DNA of 64,000 nucleotides from Priapulus caudatus (taxonomy: Eukaryota; Priapulida; Priapulimorpha; Priapulimorphida; Priapulidae): assembly GCF_000485595.1 (NCBI RefSeq), contig NW_014577334.1:61468-125467 (forward strand), read 5' to 3'. Position numbers and translations under genes: made by a program. Below, piece by piece: positions 38,271 through 53,200 of this stretch. Position 1 is the first letter of the stretch. Every line of letters begins with the position of its first letter. The notes beneath the pieces are model-generated. The model was not told the origin of the DNA and made no database searches. It saw only the letters and a list, made by a program, of their open reading frames with translations.

Positions 38271-41200
38271 CTACTTGATGTCGCAGAGCAGTGCGACGCC
38301 GCGCAGCGTCCAGTGGTCGGGATTCTGCACCGTCTTCAGCCACACGGGCGTGATGAACGTGAGGTCGGTGCGCTGCGGCTTCTTGTAGACGGGACACTGG
38401 TACAGCTTCGGGTCCTTGGGCGCGATCGAGTTGATGGCGTACACGTGGATGACGGGCAGGCTCGTGAAGAGCACCTTCGCCGTCGCCTCGGTCAGCCGAC
38501 AGTTACGCCGGTCCCAGCCGGCCCCGTCCAGAAACAGGCCGTGGATGTAGACGCCCTCCTGTGGAGGAAATTGTAAGTATAATGGCTGCGGCTACGATTA
38601 GTTGCCAGTGACGGATCGTACGAAGGGTGAGCGAGGAGCATGGGAAATAGACGCATGGTGTTTTAATCTCTGCGGGCAATGGTAAGTAATGCGGAATGAA
38701 ATCCCCCAAATGCAGCTGAAAAGTTACCACAATCTGTCAAATGAACTCAGTAGAAAGTAACAGAAACTTGCAGTAGATTATTGACAGTAGGATATCAAAC
38801 TATCCCAAAAAGTAATTTCATCGAAATTGCATTTAACACACAATATTTTAACAAGTCAGGCACGTGAGTGTTGCCACCCTGTAACGATGAATCTATCACA
38901 CACTGGTAATAGTGAGCATACCTGAGGCGGTGATGTAATGTCCTCTTTGTTCTGCTTCAGGACGTCGTTGTGAAGTGTGACCGAGTCCAATGCCCAACCC
39001 TTATGTGCACGTGTGACCTCCTGCCTCATCGCAGTCAGGAAGCCTGCAGGTAAGAGTGTATTACAGTCAGCCGCAAGTTCTACAACTATCCTTCGAGCAA
39101 CAGTTACATCTTCGGTGGACATTCGATCGTGTGATTAACGTGCTAAATGTCGGCAATACCTTGTGGGTTGAAGAAGCCTGTCATCCAGAACACGTTGGGT
39201 CGCCCGTCGTAGATCCACGACGAGAACTGCGCGTTCTTTTCGACGAGTTCGGTGAACCAGAATCCTAGCGTCGAAGACTGCCAGGATATCTTCCTCCACA
39301 GTCCCGGCACTCTCGCGTCGAACATGTTGTCCAGAGCGTCGCGCAAGTTCTACACGCAAGATGCCATGGTATACGTGAGTAAACGACATGTTTTGAGCAT
39401 TTTTGTTTTTCGGGTAAAATTCTACACAATACAGCCATAAAATCACCTACGGCAGTGTACGGGGTAGTCAGGTGGAATGTTTACAAACATGCAAGTTATA
39501 AACATCCAGGCTTATGAACAAGGATCGATGATATATTTTTTACCATTTACGGACGCAACCCACAAACAAGGTCAAGCTCTAATCAATTGGTATGCAAACA
39601 ATCGACTTATAAACTCAAATTTTGAAACCAGTAGTATGTGTAACACATGGACTTCACTCACAGTGAATATCATATCAGGAGTAGATCAATAATAAATGTG
39701 TACAACGAGCATTGCATATAGCATTACCACCAAAAATCTCAGAACAGATTCTTTCACCATCGTAGTAAGTTGCTTAGGCATGATACGAAATGCTCTATTG
39801 ATCATGAGGCTACACGTCATTGCAGCTGCCAGGGTCTATGTCTCCCTGGGTACTGCCGGAACGTACCCTGGTACTATGTAATATGCCGGACCGTACCTCA
39901 CCTACTCCACTAACGAGTCTAGGGAGTCGCCTACGCCTACTCCCTAACCCTAACCATATCAGATAGTTACCTCAGGTACATATATGTCACCTACGCCTAC
40001 GCCTACTCCCTAACCCTAACCATATCAGATAGTTACCAGGGTACGTTCCGGCAGTACCCAGGGAGACATAGACCCTATCAGCATCATTGCAGACACCAGT
40101 GTTACACATCTCTGCCACCCCACGCAGTGAAGGTTCCCCCCTCGCCAGATTTCACTCTGAATGCAGGAATGCATATCACTCTTCGGCAATAAATGGCGAC
40201 GATGCAGCGGTAGGTGGCACTCACCTCGCTCATGATGATGGTGCCCTCGATGGCGAGTTTGAGGTCGGTGAGGGTGTTTCTCACGGTCGTGATGACTCGC
40301 TGCATGCGGTCGATCTCCTGACGCAGGAAGATGTTCATCGAGTTGTAGGCGCCCATCTTCTGCAGCTTGGCTTTCACCTGCGTGCGACGGGAAACGATGA
40401 ACCGCGCATCGCTAACGCTACTACACGGCTTTATTACGCTGGGCCTGCGTTTTCTTCTTGAACCACTAGAATTGCAACCGACTTTGAACACAAGAAAGCT
40501 TCTGGTAGCTCAAAGGAATTTTAAATTTTTAGTCTACACTAATGGTGGAAAAACATCTGTCTTTAAGAACTAATACGCGCATCTTTTTGGAAATTACCAT
40601 ATGCAATCTGGGAATGTACAAGAAGGTTGGTAGGAAAACGCGTAGTATTATAAATGTAGTGAAAGAATTCAAAGAAACAATAATAATTGCACAGTATATT
40701 ATCCAATTTGTTATCAACTGGTTAAAAATTGAGCAAGAATTGTTCAATGTTTGCACATGTATGCAAACAGTCACATATAGAATCTTAGCCATGGATAGCA
40801 TTTTGATGCTGCCGCTTTTAAATATTTCTAATGACATCGCAGTAGAGCATCAGAGGAGTATATTAACACAAACCTCGTGGGGAATATAGTCAGGTGGTAG
40901 TTTTTCTAACATGTCATTGGCCATCTTGTAGACGACACTCTCACGAGTCTCTCCGCTGCCACCCCCACTGTCCTTCGGCTGAATGTTCATGATAGTGTCT
41001 AAGACTTCTGATGCTGTATTGCTCTGGTACCTACACACACACACACACAAGCATCTATATCTATCTATCTGTGTATCCATCCACCTATCGACGCATCCAT
41101 CCATCCACTCATCTATCCAACCAACCACCTATCCCTCCATCCATCCACCCATCCATCCATCTACATGCACGCACGCACGCATGCATCCATCCATCCACCC

Positions 41201-44200
41201 ATCCATCTACACGCACGCACGCATGCAGATACACACACATATAGCACACAGTACGTACGTGATGTCTGCGTTCGAATGCAGCCCAAAGGCTTGCGGGGAG
41301 TCTACTAGAGGCAGCTCCTCTATTGCCTGCATGTGCTGCTCCATTGACTTTACCCTTGGGATCTTATAACCCGTATAGAAGGTGAACGCATCTTGGAACA
41401 TGTGATCACCAAACCACACCTACAACAAACGTAACCATCCACCATCATAAACAAGGAAACCAACTTCATCTGGTTAGGATAAAATAAAAATAAATGCTAA
41501 AACTCATTTGCTTCTTAAACAATAAGGTTTCGCGTACTGTACATCTTTACCTTCGACACATATGATGAATTGATTATGCAATGGAATACAATATCACGAA
41601 TAAATAGAAAATACGGCCATGCAAAGGAATACAATTTTTCAGGTTTAACAATTACGAGTAAATGCCATACCCTCGCAAAGGTGTTGAGCAGTGTCTTGTC
41701 GTAATCGTCGGTCACGCGGCCACCATACTGCACCTCCCCCAGCATGTAGCGCACTGTCGGCCATGACACGCCCTTTTTAGGGTCGAGGTCATCAAGGTGA
41801 TTCTGCACAAACTGCACACTGGAGATCCAGTCGGAGCTGTTGAACTCGTACGGTATGTTCCAGCCAAGAGGCCCAAACTTACGCCGCTCCTGTTCGGAAA
41901 CATTAGATGCATCAGTCAGGATGATGTTAAATTGATTATGTCACGAATGAGTCGTCAATCTGCGTAAGTGTAGACAAATTGAGTCTCACCTATTAGTGGA
42001 CTTTTTAATGATTACTCCGGCATAACGATCACCGCAAATTTGTGCTGTTATAGGCTATAACACAGCAGATGAACAGAAAATTTGCGCCTGCAATTCTGAT
42101 TAAATTTAACACATGTATATAATGTATAGCATCACTATCGACCCACGTAGCCTAATTGTGAATGTAGCTTAAAGAAGAGCGATACTGCACTAAAGCCAGA
42201 TAGTACACCGCCCGGGCATAGCCAGGACAGCACACCGAGCTCCGGCATAGAGTCACGGTAAGTATTACCTGTACGACAGTGTGCAGGAACGACACAGCGT
42301 AAAGCAAGGGTTTCCACTGCGCTAGATTGCTAACGTCCAGCTGATCCTGACTAATGCCGCTATACGTTCTCTTCAGGCCAGCTTTGATACCCTGCGGTGG
42401 CTCGTTGGTGAACTTGATGGATGCCTAAAACGTGCAAACGTGAATGTGATTAAGAGACATAAAACATAGGAGAACAGTTTACCATATAGAAAGGCTATCC
42501 TTTACATGTAGTTATCAACATGTTGTACTGTCATGGGCTCATGTACATTGTATTACGTAATTAGTTGTTGTGTGATAACAAACAGCAAGAAAACAGCCGA
42601 CCAATTACATTGACTGTGGCTCAAATGCAATTAAAATCAATAGTACTTCGATAGCCTTCTGTGTCTGTTACACAAAATGATTCGTTACACTCATAACCTA
42701 CGTTTAACTCGGCTGTGTACTCTCTGAAATGTAATCAAGTAAGCTTACCAGTAGCCTAGTATTTAGCCTGATAGCAGCTTCTTTACACTCATAACCTACG
42801 TTTAACTCGGCTTCGTACTCATTGAAATGCAATCAAGTAGGCTTACCAGTAACCAAGCATTAAACCTGATAGCAGAACTAACCTGCAACAAGCTGATAGG
42901 GAACTGTGGGCTAACATCAGTGGTGATCCAAACTCTGAATGACTCAGAGGGAGACTCGGCAGAAATTACTGTCTCCAGCAGCTCGTCCATGAAATCCAGA
43001 CCAAGATGACAGTTTTGCAGCAGAACCCAACCACCCTGTGAATGAAGCAACCAAATTGTTATGGTAGTGGCACTTACAGTGCGGCTAATGTAACAAGGAT
43101 GCTGGGTGCACCTAGTATTGCTTCTGTCAATGTGTCGGGTGTTCACATCATGATAACACCCACTAGGAAAACATTGGTAGCTGCATTCTTTAATTGAAGT
43201 AAGATAGAACAACTTCACAATCAACAAACCGACTGTGCAATGTGCTGATATGATCGCTTATCGTTCACAATTTTAAAAACTGAGAGCAAAGAGTTACTAA
43301 TTTCCTAATAGGCGTATACAAAGTACTTACAGCTTGCATAGATTGGCTGAGTAATCGCCTAGCATGGACCTCTTGTCCCTGACCCATGGAAATGGCTCGG
43401 CAGTCTAGGGGAAAAACACACATTTCACATATATACAAACAAAATGTGATGGCAAAACAGAGGTATAGAGATTACGAATGACTGTACATGTGCAACTCAC
43501 ACGAATGATGCAGCTAACATACCACGTTAAAAACCAAGAGGTTGTAGTATTTTAGGGCTTCCGATATATACAACATGCAACCACTATCAAGAGACAGGAA
43601 TACCGTTAAATAAACGCACCAACATGGAGTTTCTTCGCAAGGCCTTCTATCTGGCTAGTTGGGTCAGAGCCCATGGATAAGAAGCAGATTAGTGGCACAT
43701 GAGGATCACTCTCAGCCCATGTCATCTCCAGATTCAAGATGACTGAATCTGCGTATTTGGCACCGAGTGAGTCTCCGATGTACTTGCGTGCCTGTGCCAT
43801 AGTTCTATCGGGGCACCACGATCTGCAAACAAACACACGTGCCCACAGTTGAGTTATAATAACACCAATATAACATGCAAGAGGCAGCTTGACATCTCGC
43901 GTTTAGACATAATGAGAGGGCCTCACAATGCATAATAGCAAAGACATTATGAAACATTTCACAGACACAAAGAAGAAGCATCTTAAATTGCTACATAAAT
44001 CGCACGAGAAAACTGATCGAGACGAGGACAGCCCTCGGTTTTCGAAATAATTCTCGCAAGTCTGCTTTAGGAAAACCCCCCGATTACGACGTCCAGCCAT
44101 CATTTACACATCACGTTTGAGACACCGTGTCTCGAGGCAGCATCAGATGGCACTGCGGCACTGTACCTGACGAGCAGCAGTTTTCTGAAGGTGTCCAGCG

Positions 44201-47200
44201 AGCTGTGATAGCCGTCTGGCATCTGTTCCTCCTCCGGCGCATCTTTATCGAACCAGATCTTCCAGCCTTTCTCGTTGCGCGGAATCTGACGCCGGCGAGC
44301 ATGAATTCATACAGGTTTAGTAATGATTCAAATGTAGCCTACGTGCACACGCACTCCTCGTTTCCTCTGAGTTTTGAGGAGGACAAAGCTCGAGTACACA
44401 CATCTTGTTAAATTATTTCTACAGGATGTAACGTGTGGACACGGTTAAATAGAAGGCAAGAACAGTACTGGAGATATACCCACTACAATACCCGTAGCGG
44501 TTGCAGCAAAATCACGCAATAGGTACGTAGTCGTCTATCATCGATTCATGAACCTACGTATATTAAATATTTATAGTCAATATACAGAGATAGTACAGGA
44601 CGTTAGCAAGGAAGTGTTCACGTTTAGTTCAGTGGTTCTGTCTCAATATAGGCTTTGTAACTAAAAATGGCTGTTATGGTAACGTTACTGCCTCGCATGC
44701 ACTGACCGTGTGTTCTATATATATGATCTCCTGTACACTATCATACCTGGTTGAGGATTTCACTGAACTGTGGTAGTTTGCTTAGTTCAGCGAGATTGAG
44801 CCAAGTTATGTCAGTGATCCATTTGCATGGTTTGGCTTGAACAGAATTTAGATCCAATGCAGCACCACCTGTTGGAAGAATATATATGAGACTTGCATCA
44901 CATCAGGTATGACATGATTGATAACAGGATATTATGTTTTACTATCATCACAGATTACAGTTCATCTGTGTAGCTACACCGTACCTTTGATGAACATTTG
45001 GAATTCTTCATGCTTAACCTTTGACCCATCAAGGTCAATCTTCAGCGCAAGCAGAAGGGTGAAGAGGAACTTGTGGTTCTCATACAAGCCTCTGCAGGTG
45101 TACTTAAACACCTCATATGTAAGGAACTTGATAATGTTATCAATTCGCTTAGCTGGTATGGGCGACTTCGCAGATCTGTGTGTGAAATCACAGCGCCTTG
45201 TTACAGGTGTAGGGAATTTCAGGTATATCATAGCATAACACACTGTCAAATCACCCTTTATAGTACCCCACTATTATAACACTATTTACTACACTATTAC
45301 TATGATTAGTACATAACTGACCAACTTATAATGAAATTCAAAATGCAATTTCCAAATGGCAAGTAGTAGATGCTCACTTTGACATTGACATATCAAATAC
45401 TCCCAGAAATTGCTTGAGTGATGTCTGGTACATGATATTGACCATGCTCATCTCACAGATAAGGAAGTAGAGAATACTACCTCTAGTCGCAACTACAAGT
45501 AAAAATAACTGCATTAAATTGGCACATACATTAGAACTGAGCATGATTCATACAATAGATGTAAGATGACTAGCAACGCTCCATTAAAAGCAATAAAAGA
45601 ACAAGCACTGAAGCCATTCTTGCCTGGTCGGAATTCTTCACGAGCATTGTTGATCTTTAACTCCGTGTCGGCTGCCACGATCAGCTTCTCACTGACTTCT
45701 GCTGCTGTCTCCTTGGTGATAGCCAACACCTGAATTAGCGACTCATCGTCCACCAGTGAACCCTGAAAGTAGAAGTAACATATGAAACAGATGAATGGAA
45801 GTATAGCAGGTGCTCATTAACAATTGTGTACCGGAAAACAGCAGTAAAAGCAGGAATTCATCTTGTGTACTTGACAATGACTTAGATGGGAATATACCGG
45901 GGCACCATTGTCTACTACTCATTGACGAGGCACAGACCTTTGTGCTAGTCAGTTTGTAGAGGAGATTGTCTTCCAGCTCCTTCATCTTGCGTTTATTGGC
46001 TGTCACATCTTCCATCAGCTTTGTACGTTCTGCTTCCAGTTCCTACGCAATAAACGACAATTATTCGTGTTAGTGGGTTGGCCAAATTGTCGGTCACTAT
46101 ATTGTCCCGCTCCAGTGCGAGCATGACCTCCAGCGTAAAGCAGCAGAGTGACTGATCTTGGACGCACGTGCTATGGTTGCATCAAACATTAAAACTCGAG
46201 ACTAACATTACCATCCATTACATTAAAAACACAGTGTCGAAAGCAAAGGTTTTAGCAGCTGTATCGTTTGATAGCATTCAGCCGGCAACAAACATACCTG
46301 TTTCTCACTGAGAATGACTCTACCCAACAGCTGTTCCTCCAAACCTTTCATCGTAACCGTGAAGTCTATGATCGATGTCTTTGCGCTAATCTAGAAGTAA
46401 ACGTGGCCACATGCATGTAACTTGTGGGCTACTTACAGTTGTGACCATTATAGTTTTGGAGTAGCCAGCTGTCTGGCAAGATATAGTATTGACTATTGAT
46501 CAATTTTCCATGAACAAGTGATTAACTACGTTGAATAATTTAAAATCATTCACTGTGACATGTTACTTATAACAGGGTTCATACACCTAAAGCAAAATAT
46601 TTTTTCCAGGATATTTCTAGGACTTAGAAGGTCATATTTCAAGCACCACAAGATTTAAGTAAAATACAATCTTTGTAATGCGTATAATTTCAAATCAATA
46701 ATTAGCAAAAAATACTCTTGCCTCAAGCCAGGCTTATTGCAGTAAAGAGGGCTATATCTTCAGTATATTCAATTTTTTTTATCATTGGCAAAATGTGGAC
46801 AGAATAGAAATCAGCTAAAATTCCTGGACCTTCCAGGACCAAACATAATAATAGCCTATTTTTCAAAACTATCCAGGATCCTAAGGGTTTTCCAGGACAT
46901 TTCAGACCTGAAAAAGGTCATTTTTAAATTTCACATCTTTTTACGTTTGCCAGGTGACCCATACAAACCCTGTATTACGTATTTCTAAAGTATCGATCTG
47001 ATGCATTGCTTTAATAGCTGTCACTGCATAAAACATTTACATTGAAGTGAATTTTCAGGAACTACTGATGAATTTAATCTGTTAAATCGGTATATAGTAC
47101 CTCGGGTGTGTACAATGGGTTGGGTAGCTTGGTTGTGACGTAGAGAACAAAGCCACTCATGACATCAACCTCTTTGTCACCAACTTTAACCTGCACAACA

Positions 47201-50200
47201 ATATTCAAATTTCACAAGTCATAATTAACATAGTTAAAACTAAGACTGACTATCTATATCATTAACATGGTTAGTTTGTCTTTGATTCGATAAAAATGTA
47301 ATGAACTAGAGAACTAGATCTCGGATAGATGGCAAGTAGAAATTAATAAACCTACTTTGTAGGTGGAACCAGACTTGATAAAGTTCTTCTCTAGCACGTT
47401 GTCTAGTGCAGGGTCAAGTTCCTCCTCGACATTCTCAATCATAAGCGATTTGCCAAGAGACAGTGAATCCTCCAGGTGCGTTCTGAACCACTTGTGATTA
47501 AGAGAGGTCACCTGTATAGAAGATGTGAGTCTATAACTGTGTACACAGAATTACTGACGTGAAGCTATATGTACAGCTGCTATCACAGACAGCAAAGGAA
47601 AAAAAAACGTGCTCAAAGTAAAACACTGAACAAGAGGAATGTGAGTAATGATCCATTGACAGCAATCGGTGAGTCATACTGCGATTTGAAATAAATCAAC
47701 CTGTGTCTGCATTAACAAAGATGCGATTGCATACCTGAAGCTGTGACTCTCTGTTCATGATCCAGTGTTTGCCCTGGCCTTGAGGATCAATGAGAAGTGG
47801 ATATCTGGATGCTTTCGTAACAATGATGCCATTCTGGATGGAAAGGTCGTCGCTGGGCAACCCTTGCAGGTTCCATTCACCCACCTAGTGCCAAAAATCC
47901 AGCCGTTCCACTGAGCCAATTCGAACCATAACTTATTATTGGTTATTAACAACAAATTAAATATATTTAGTAAATACAAGGACGTTATTATTGCTAAACA
48001 GCGTGCTCCTACCGTTGGCGTATCGACTAGCATGTTGGTGATATTGATGTCACTACTGAACGGAATTTGTCTGTCTGTTAATTCTTTCTTCCAGTTTTCC
48101 AGTAGTAAGACACGGAACTCCTGGTTGAATGGACCCGAGTAGGACAAGAATCCTGTACACAGGAGAACGTCACCGACAAGCCTGTAATGAACGCATTACA
48201 CATCAATAAAGGAATTCACACGTACATAACATGATAGGTTACGTGAGAAAAGTCTGACCTCGACACAATTCCATGGCAAATAACACATACAGACAAGATT
48301 ATGTTGATAAGTCAAGTGGCCAAGGCATTTTAACAAGATATAATGCTATATAGAAACATCCATATACCTCATAAACATTCTTCTAGTGTTGTGCAAACTC
48401 TTAAATGTAAACATAAAACACTTAAATGTGTGCACACCTGAAGACGTAAAACAATTAGATGGCTTGTGATGGGGGGGATTGGATAGATTATATAGTTAAC
48501 CTTACCGGTCAATTTGTGCCTTGAACTCCTTACTCTGCTCTGTCCAGCGGACCTTCTCTCCACCAAGGCCGCCAATCAGAGCCGAAGCTGCAGTCATCTT
48601 CCTTCGGCATGTCTCGGCATCATCAAGAAGGCTCTAAACGAGATGAATATGACGTTCAGTCACCTAACAACGCTAGCAGCTTGGAACATTTAAATCAGTC
48701 ACATCAAACTTAAAAAGACTTTAAAAAGAGTATTTAATATAGACATTAACCGAATTTTGAATTGATTATACATCAAAATGTTAGTCATCTAAATATAGCT
48801 ACTTTATAAACCAGGGTCCCATTGTCAGAAATGACTTTCACAGTAAAGTGTAGTGCCAAAATTATGACATTTTACACTTACGATACACATAACTATTTAC
48901 GTTTCTTACAACAGGCCCCAGATTAGCTGCATGGTATAATGAAACAACTAATGCACTCTGTAATACAGCAAACAGTCTATAAAATTTTAGAGTTGAACCC
49001 TGTCATTCTGCAGGGTAGCTGGATGTGGAAGCAGCATGTGTTACCTGTTTTTCAGTCATCGCAGCATCATACATAGCCTGCACAGTATCCAATTCATTCT
49101 GTTTTTCATCCAGCTGGGCCTGCGCTTTAGCAAGCTCATCGTTTGCTACTCCTAGTTTCACCTCTTGAATTGCCAAGTTTGCCTGTTAATGATTACAGAT
49201 TCGATACATAGGGATGTATATGACATTCCGTGATTGATTGAGTGCAACAGCATGATGGTTTAATTATTGCTTATGCAACTATGTGAGAACATACCTTTAG
49301 TGGTAACACTTCTTTGTTAATTGTGTAGAAGAAGGCCATAGCTCTGGACCAGGACAGCAGGCCAGCGACATCGCCACAGACTTTCTTGGCCGACTCAAAA
49401 GTGTAATCTTCCATGGTCAAAATTGGTGTCATCAGTTCAACTGTCTCCTCGTTGATAGAGTCCTTCGGGAAGTTCTGAAGACCTTGCATGAATCCTGAAC
49501 TGCTCATCAGCTAGGGATTAAATATACCGGTCATTAGTAGCCATAACGTGGGACTATTCGTTGCTGACCGTTCGTTATTCTCATTGCACACATCAACGTC
49601 GTTATAACACCCAGCCCCACCCCACACACCATATGATCAATATTTATCGGCAATAATAAAAAGATTAATAACTAAATCGCAATAGCTCTTTGAAGGGCAA
49701 GACGAGGTACCTTTAATGACTCCCCCCAGGATGGCTTTACGCAGGGTCTGTCAGGGTCAGGTTGTACAGAGTCGAGCCGGCGTTGGAAGAGCATGAGGCA
49801 CGCGTCCATGATGCGCATGATCAGATGCGGCGGTTTACCCAGCTTACGCACGGTGGAGATATGAGCAGCTTTGATCGTCTGTAATAATTACACGAACGTA
49901 CTATATTACTACACGATGAGAGGCGAAGTAAACTGAGAAACATATATTTCCACATAAGGCTCGTGCAGAGAGGGTTGACATGTATTTGATATAATCCGTA
50001 TCAACCATTGAATTGTGGATTCAATTTATCACTGTATCTTATCGACACTGACCTGGAGAGCAGACTCTGCCTCTGCAAGAGCAGGCCTGGCCTTCTCCAG
50101 CTTGCCCTCTGCAACAATCTTCTCGGTTTCAATCTGATCGACGATTATCTGAGCTTTATCCTTCACCTTTTGCACAGATGCCTTCACCTTTTCAGCTGCT

Positions 50201-53200
50201 TGCGCACTCACTGTCACTTCAGCCAACACCTATAATCGATATGTATCCCCCATTCATGTTTCCTCGTTCCCAAGGTTCACGTTTGTAAGTACAATAAATT
50301 ACTAGTCATGAATCAGAGCCATGTACAAATTACAACACACGTGCTCCACAAATTACAACTAGGGGTTGTACTCTATAATTGGGTACAAATTAAGTGAAGA
50401 AAATTAAAATTTGACTGTTAGAATGCCAATTATATACCCTCCTGAAGCCCAGTCGTTGTATACAGACCAGTAAATACGTACTGACCAGTTAATCTAAGGA
50501 CCAGCGAGTACAACCTGTATAGCCTCTACATGTTTATCTGAAATCCAGATAATTCCCACTTGGCAATATCAGATGAAGGTCTATTACGAATATAACTATA
50601 TTCATCGTGAGCACAAGGATATGGTTACAATTTAACATTCAATGCATGTAATCATCGGCGTGAATTTGTGATTCGGCGCCGACTCCCGTACTTTGTCAGC
50701 TTTTTTAGATGCTACGGCAAGTTCCTTCTCCTTTACGGCCAGCTCCTTGGAGAGCTGCTGTACAGAGTCAGTTGCCTCAAGCAACTTGTTGAGACCTGTA
50801 GTCATCCGTTCCGCAAGCTCACCTGTGCGAGGATGATTTCAATTAGCCAACGATTTGGCATTAATTTGCCCCCAAAGCTCAATGATTTACAAGATGTATA
50901 TAATAGGTTCATCAAAAAATAAATTATTTAGTTTCTTCGACGTAGGAATATTACAGCACTAAGCAAAAGATATATAAATCTGCATGCGTCTAAGTGCACG
51001 TGTGCATGCTTGTATATATATAGATATATAAATATATGTGTGCGTGTGTGTACGTGCGTGCGTAAATGTTTTTGTGCGTGTGCGCAGTGCGCACGCGTGT
51101 GTATGTGTGTGTCTATGTGTGCATGCGTGTGTGCGTGCACATATACAGCAGCGGTTTTACTCCGCAATGGTTATTATTAGGAAGGAAATATCCCTTTATC
51201 AAATGAGGATATTATACAGGATATATATACTACATAAAAATATAAACGTGCCTATTTCCTTGTACTTCTCCCCGTAAATGTTTTTGTAACCGCTAATAAA
51301 TGACAGGTATGACTTCGGTGTGACATGCGTTTGTCGTCGGTATCTGAAATACAATGTAAATCATGCGGAAAACGAAAACAGCTAGCATAGTAAAGACAAC
51401 ACATGCATATATCATTTTGCACAAAACCAGGACCACCAATGCAACACTAAAATAAATACAACAAAGCTATACCAATACTATTACACCTATCAATAAATCA
51501 ATCACCCTATCAATATATATGATAAACTACTTGTTAAGTTGTAAAAAAGAAAATTGTGCTAGAAATTTCCCATCTATATCCGTTCGATATCCATGTCTAT
51601 ATACGTTCCAAAAAACACCTGAAAACCACACGTCTATATACGTTATATATCTATATCTATACGTCCACAAAACGCCCAACTACAATACTGTCATTAAACT
51701 ATGACTATCCGATGGTATTTGAATGACGAGTAGATCGATTACCGATCGAAGTAATCGATACAGGTCATCGACACGCCATCGTGGCAGGAGCCCATTGTCT
51801 CCACCAACTGCATCTTGACTTCAGGCGTGCACACAATGTTGAAGTTGGACAGAAAATGGTTGGACACGGCTATCAGAGCGTCCTTCGGCCAGCGACTGAA
51901 CCAATCCATCGTGCAGCCAGAGATGAGCCCGGGGAATTTGAGGGCGCGATTGCGGAACTTTTCGCCCACCTGTAAAGAAAACCAGTATCTAGAGCGTGTC
52001 GTCATAATTAGGCATCACGTTGAAATCGCAGAGACCCCTGTGCTGCACTAGAGAAGTGGTTCCGTGTCTCAGGTTTTCTCATGCTATTTTTACGCAGTCC
52101 CTAATAGTCTCCGCTAAACCTACAAACATTTCTTTGTAGTCACTGGATAATGGAAGCTGTGGGCTGCCGAGCTATAGCCCAATGGCCATAACTTTTTAGT
52201 TTCCAAGGTGAAAACACAAGAACAACTGCACTATCAAGGGCCTATAAACACACTTTCAGCCAGCGTTCCAAATTCAAGCATAGCAACTAGTACGTTCAGA
52301 GACGCAAATATTTGCAGGACGCGAGGTCGTGACCTGGCACGTACGGGCGAGAAGCAGAGGACGAGATGCAGGTTGTTTCTCGCACGCGAGATGAAGTAGT
52401 CGTAGAGATTCTCCTGCGTCGGCGGCACGCGCGGGCTCTCCTTCTTCATGACGGGAACCAGCTCCTGACATATCTCGTCGATCTCATCTTTAGCGAACAG
52501 ATTCGACACCTGCGGACGTAGGACACACACGGCGGACACACAGAGGTCAGCTAGCATCGACGCGTTATCAGCGAGAGACGGCTCATGTTTGGCAGTGCGC
52601 CAATTTGTGGGAATGTTTATTGAATTGAATTAAACTGAGAGAATACGAAGAAATACTAAGAAAGGGAACTAGACTGATAAAATCTAAGATCTAATAAAAA
52701 AATAAAATAAGATCTAAGAATAGACTGATTCTAATTTTTACAGTTTCTTGTTTTACAATGCTAAATGCAGCTCACTACAGTCATAATTATCCTAATATGA
52801 AAACTGAAATGCAGACTAAATCATGAGAACTTTTTCAAAATGTTCTTACAATATGCAGTACTTAATTTGTCAGGTGAACAAAACAAATTCCTATACCCAC
52901 AGGTAAATATCGATTGTAGTAATATTTACTCGAATATGTTTGGACCTGTCAAATTTTGAAGCAGTATTTGTTGGTTATGACAGATAATTGCGGATCAGGG
53001 ATATAGCGCGGGCTCTGCGTTAACCTGTCATGTATTTACCTCTCCACTGCTGAGCACATTGTTGATGTACTCGAGGAAGCCTTCGTCCTTGATTTCATTG
53101 TCGGTGAAGATGAAGGTGATGCCCTTGCCCTCACCACCAGCAACACGATAGAGATACTTCAGGTCATCCATCAGGTTTGTCACATTATACGATCTGCAAT

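Larger units (their letters stand above)
38271..43035 (-). other. Dynein exons: C-terminal domain
   Basis: Exons 42883-43035, 42269-42424, 41671-41889, 41259-41419, 40874-41030, 40225-40377, 39160-39349, 38922-39043 and 38271-38558. They encode [105 protein letters not shown] and [20 protein letters not shown], ending at the TAG stop. Confidence 0.93.
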
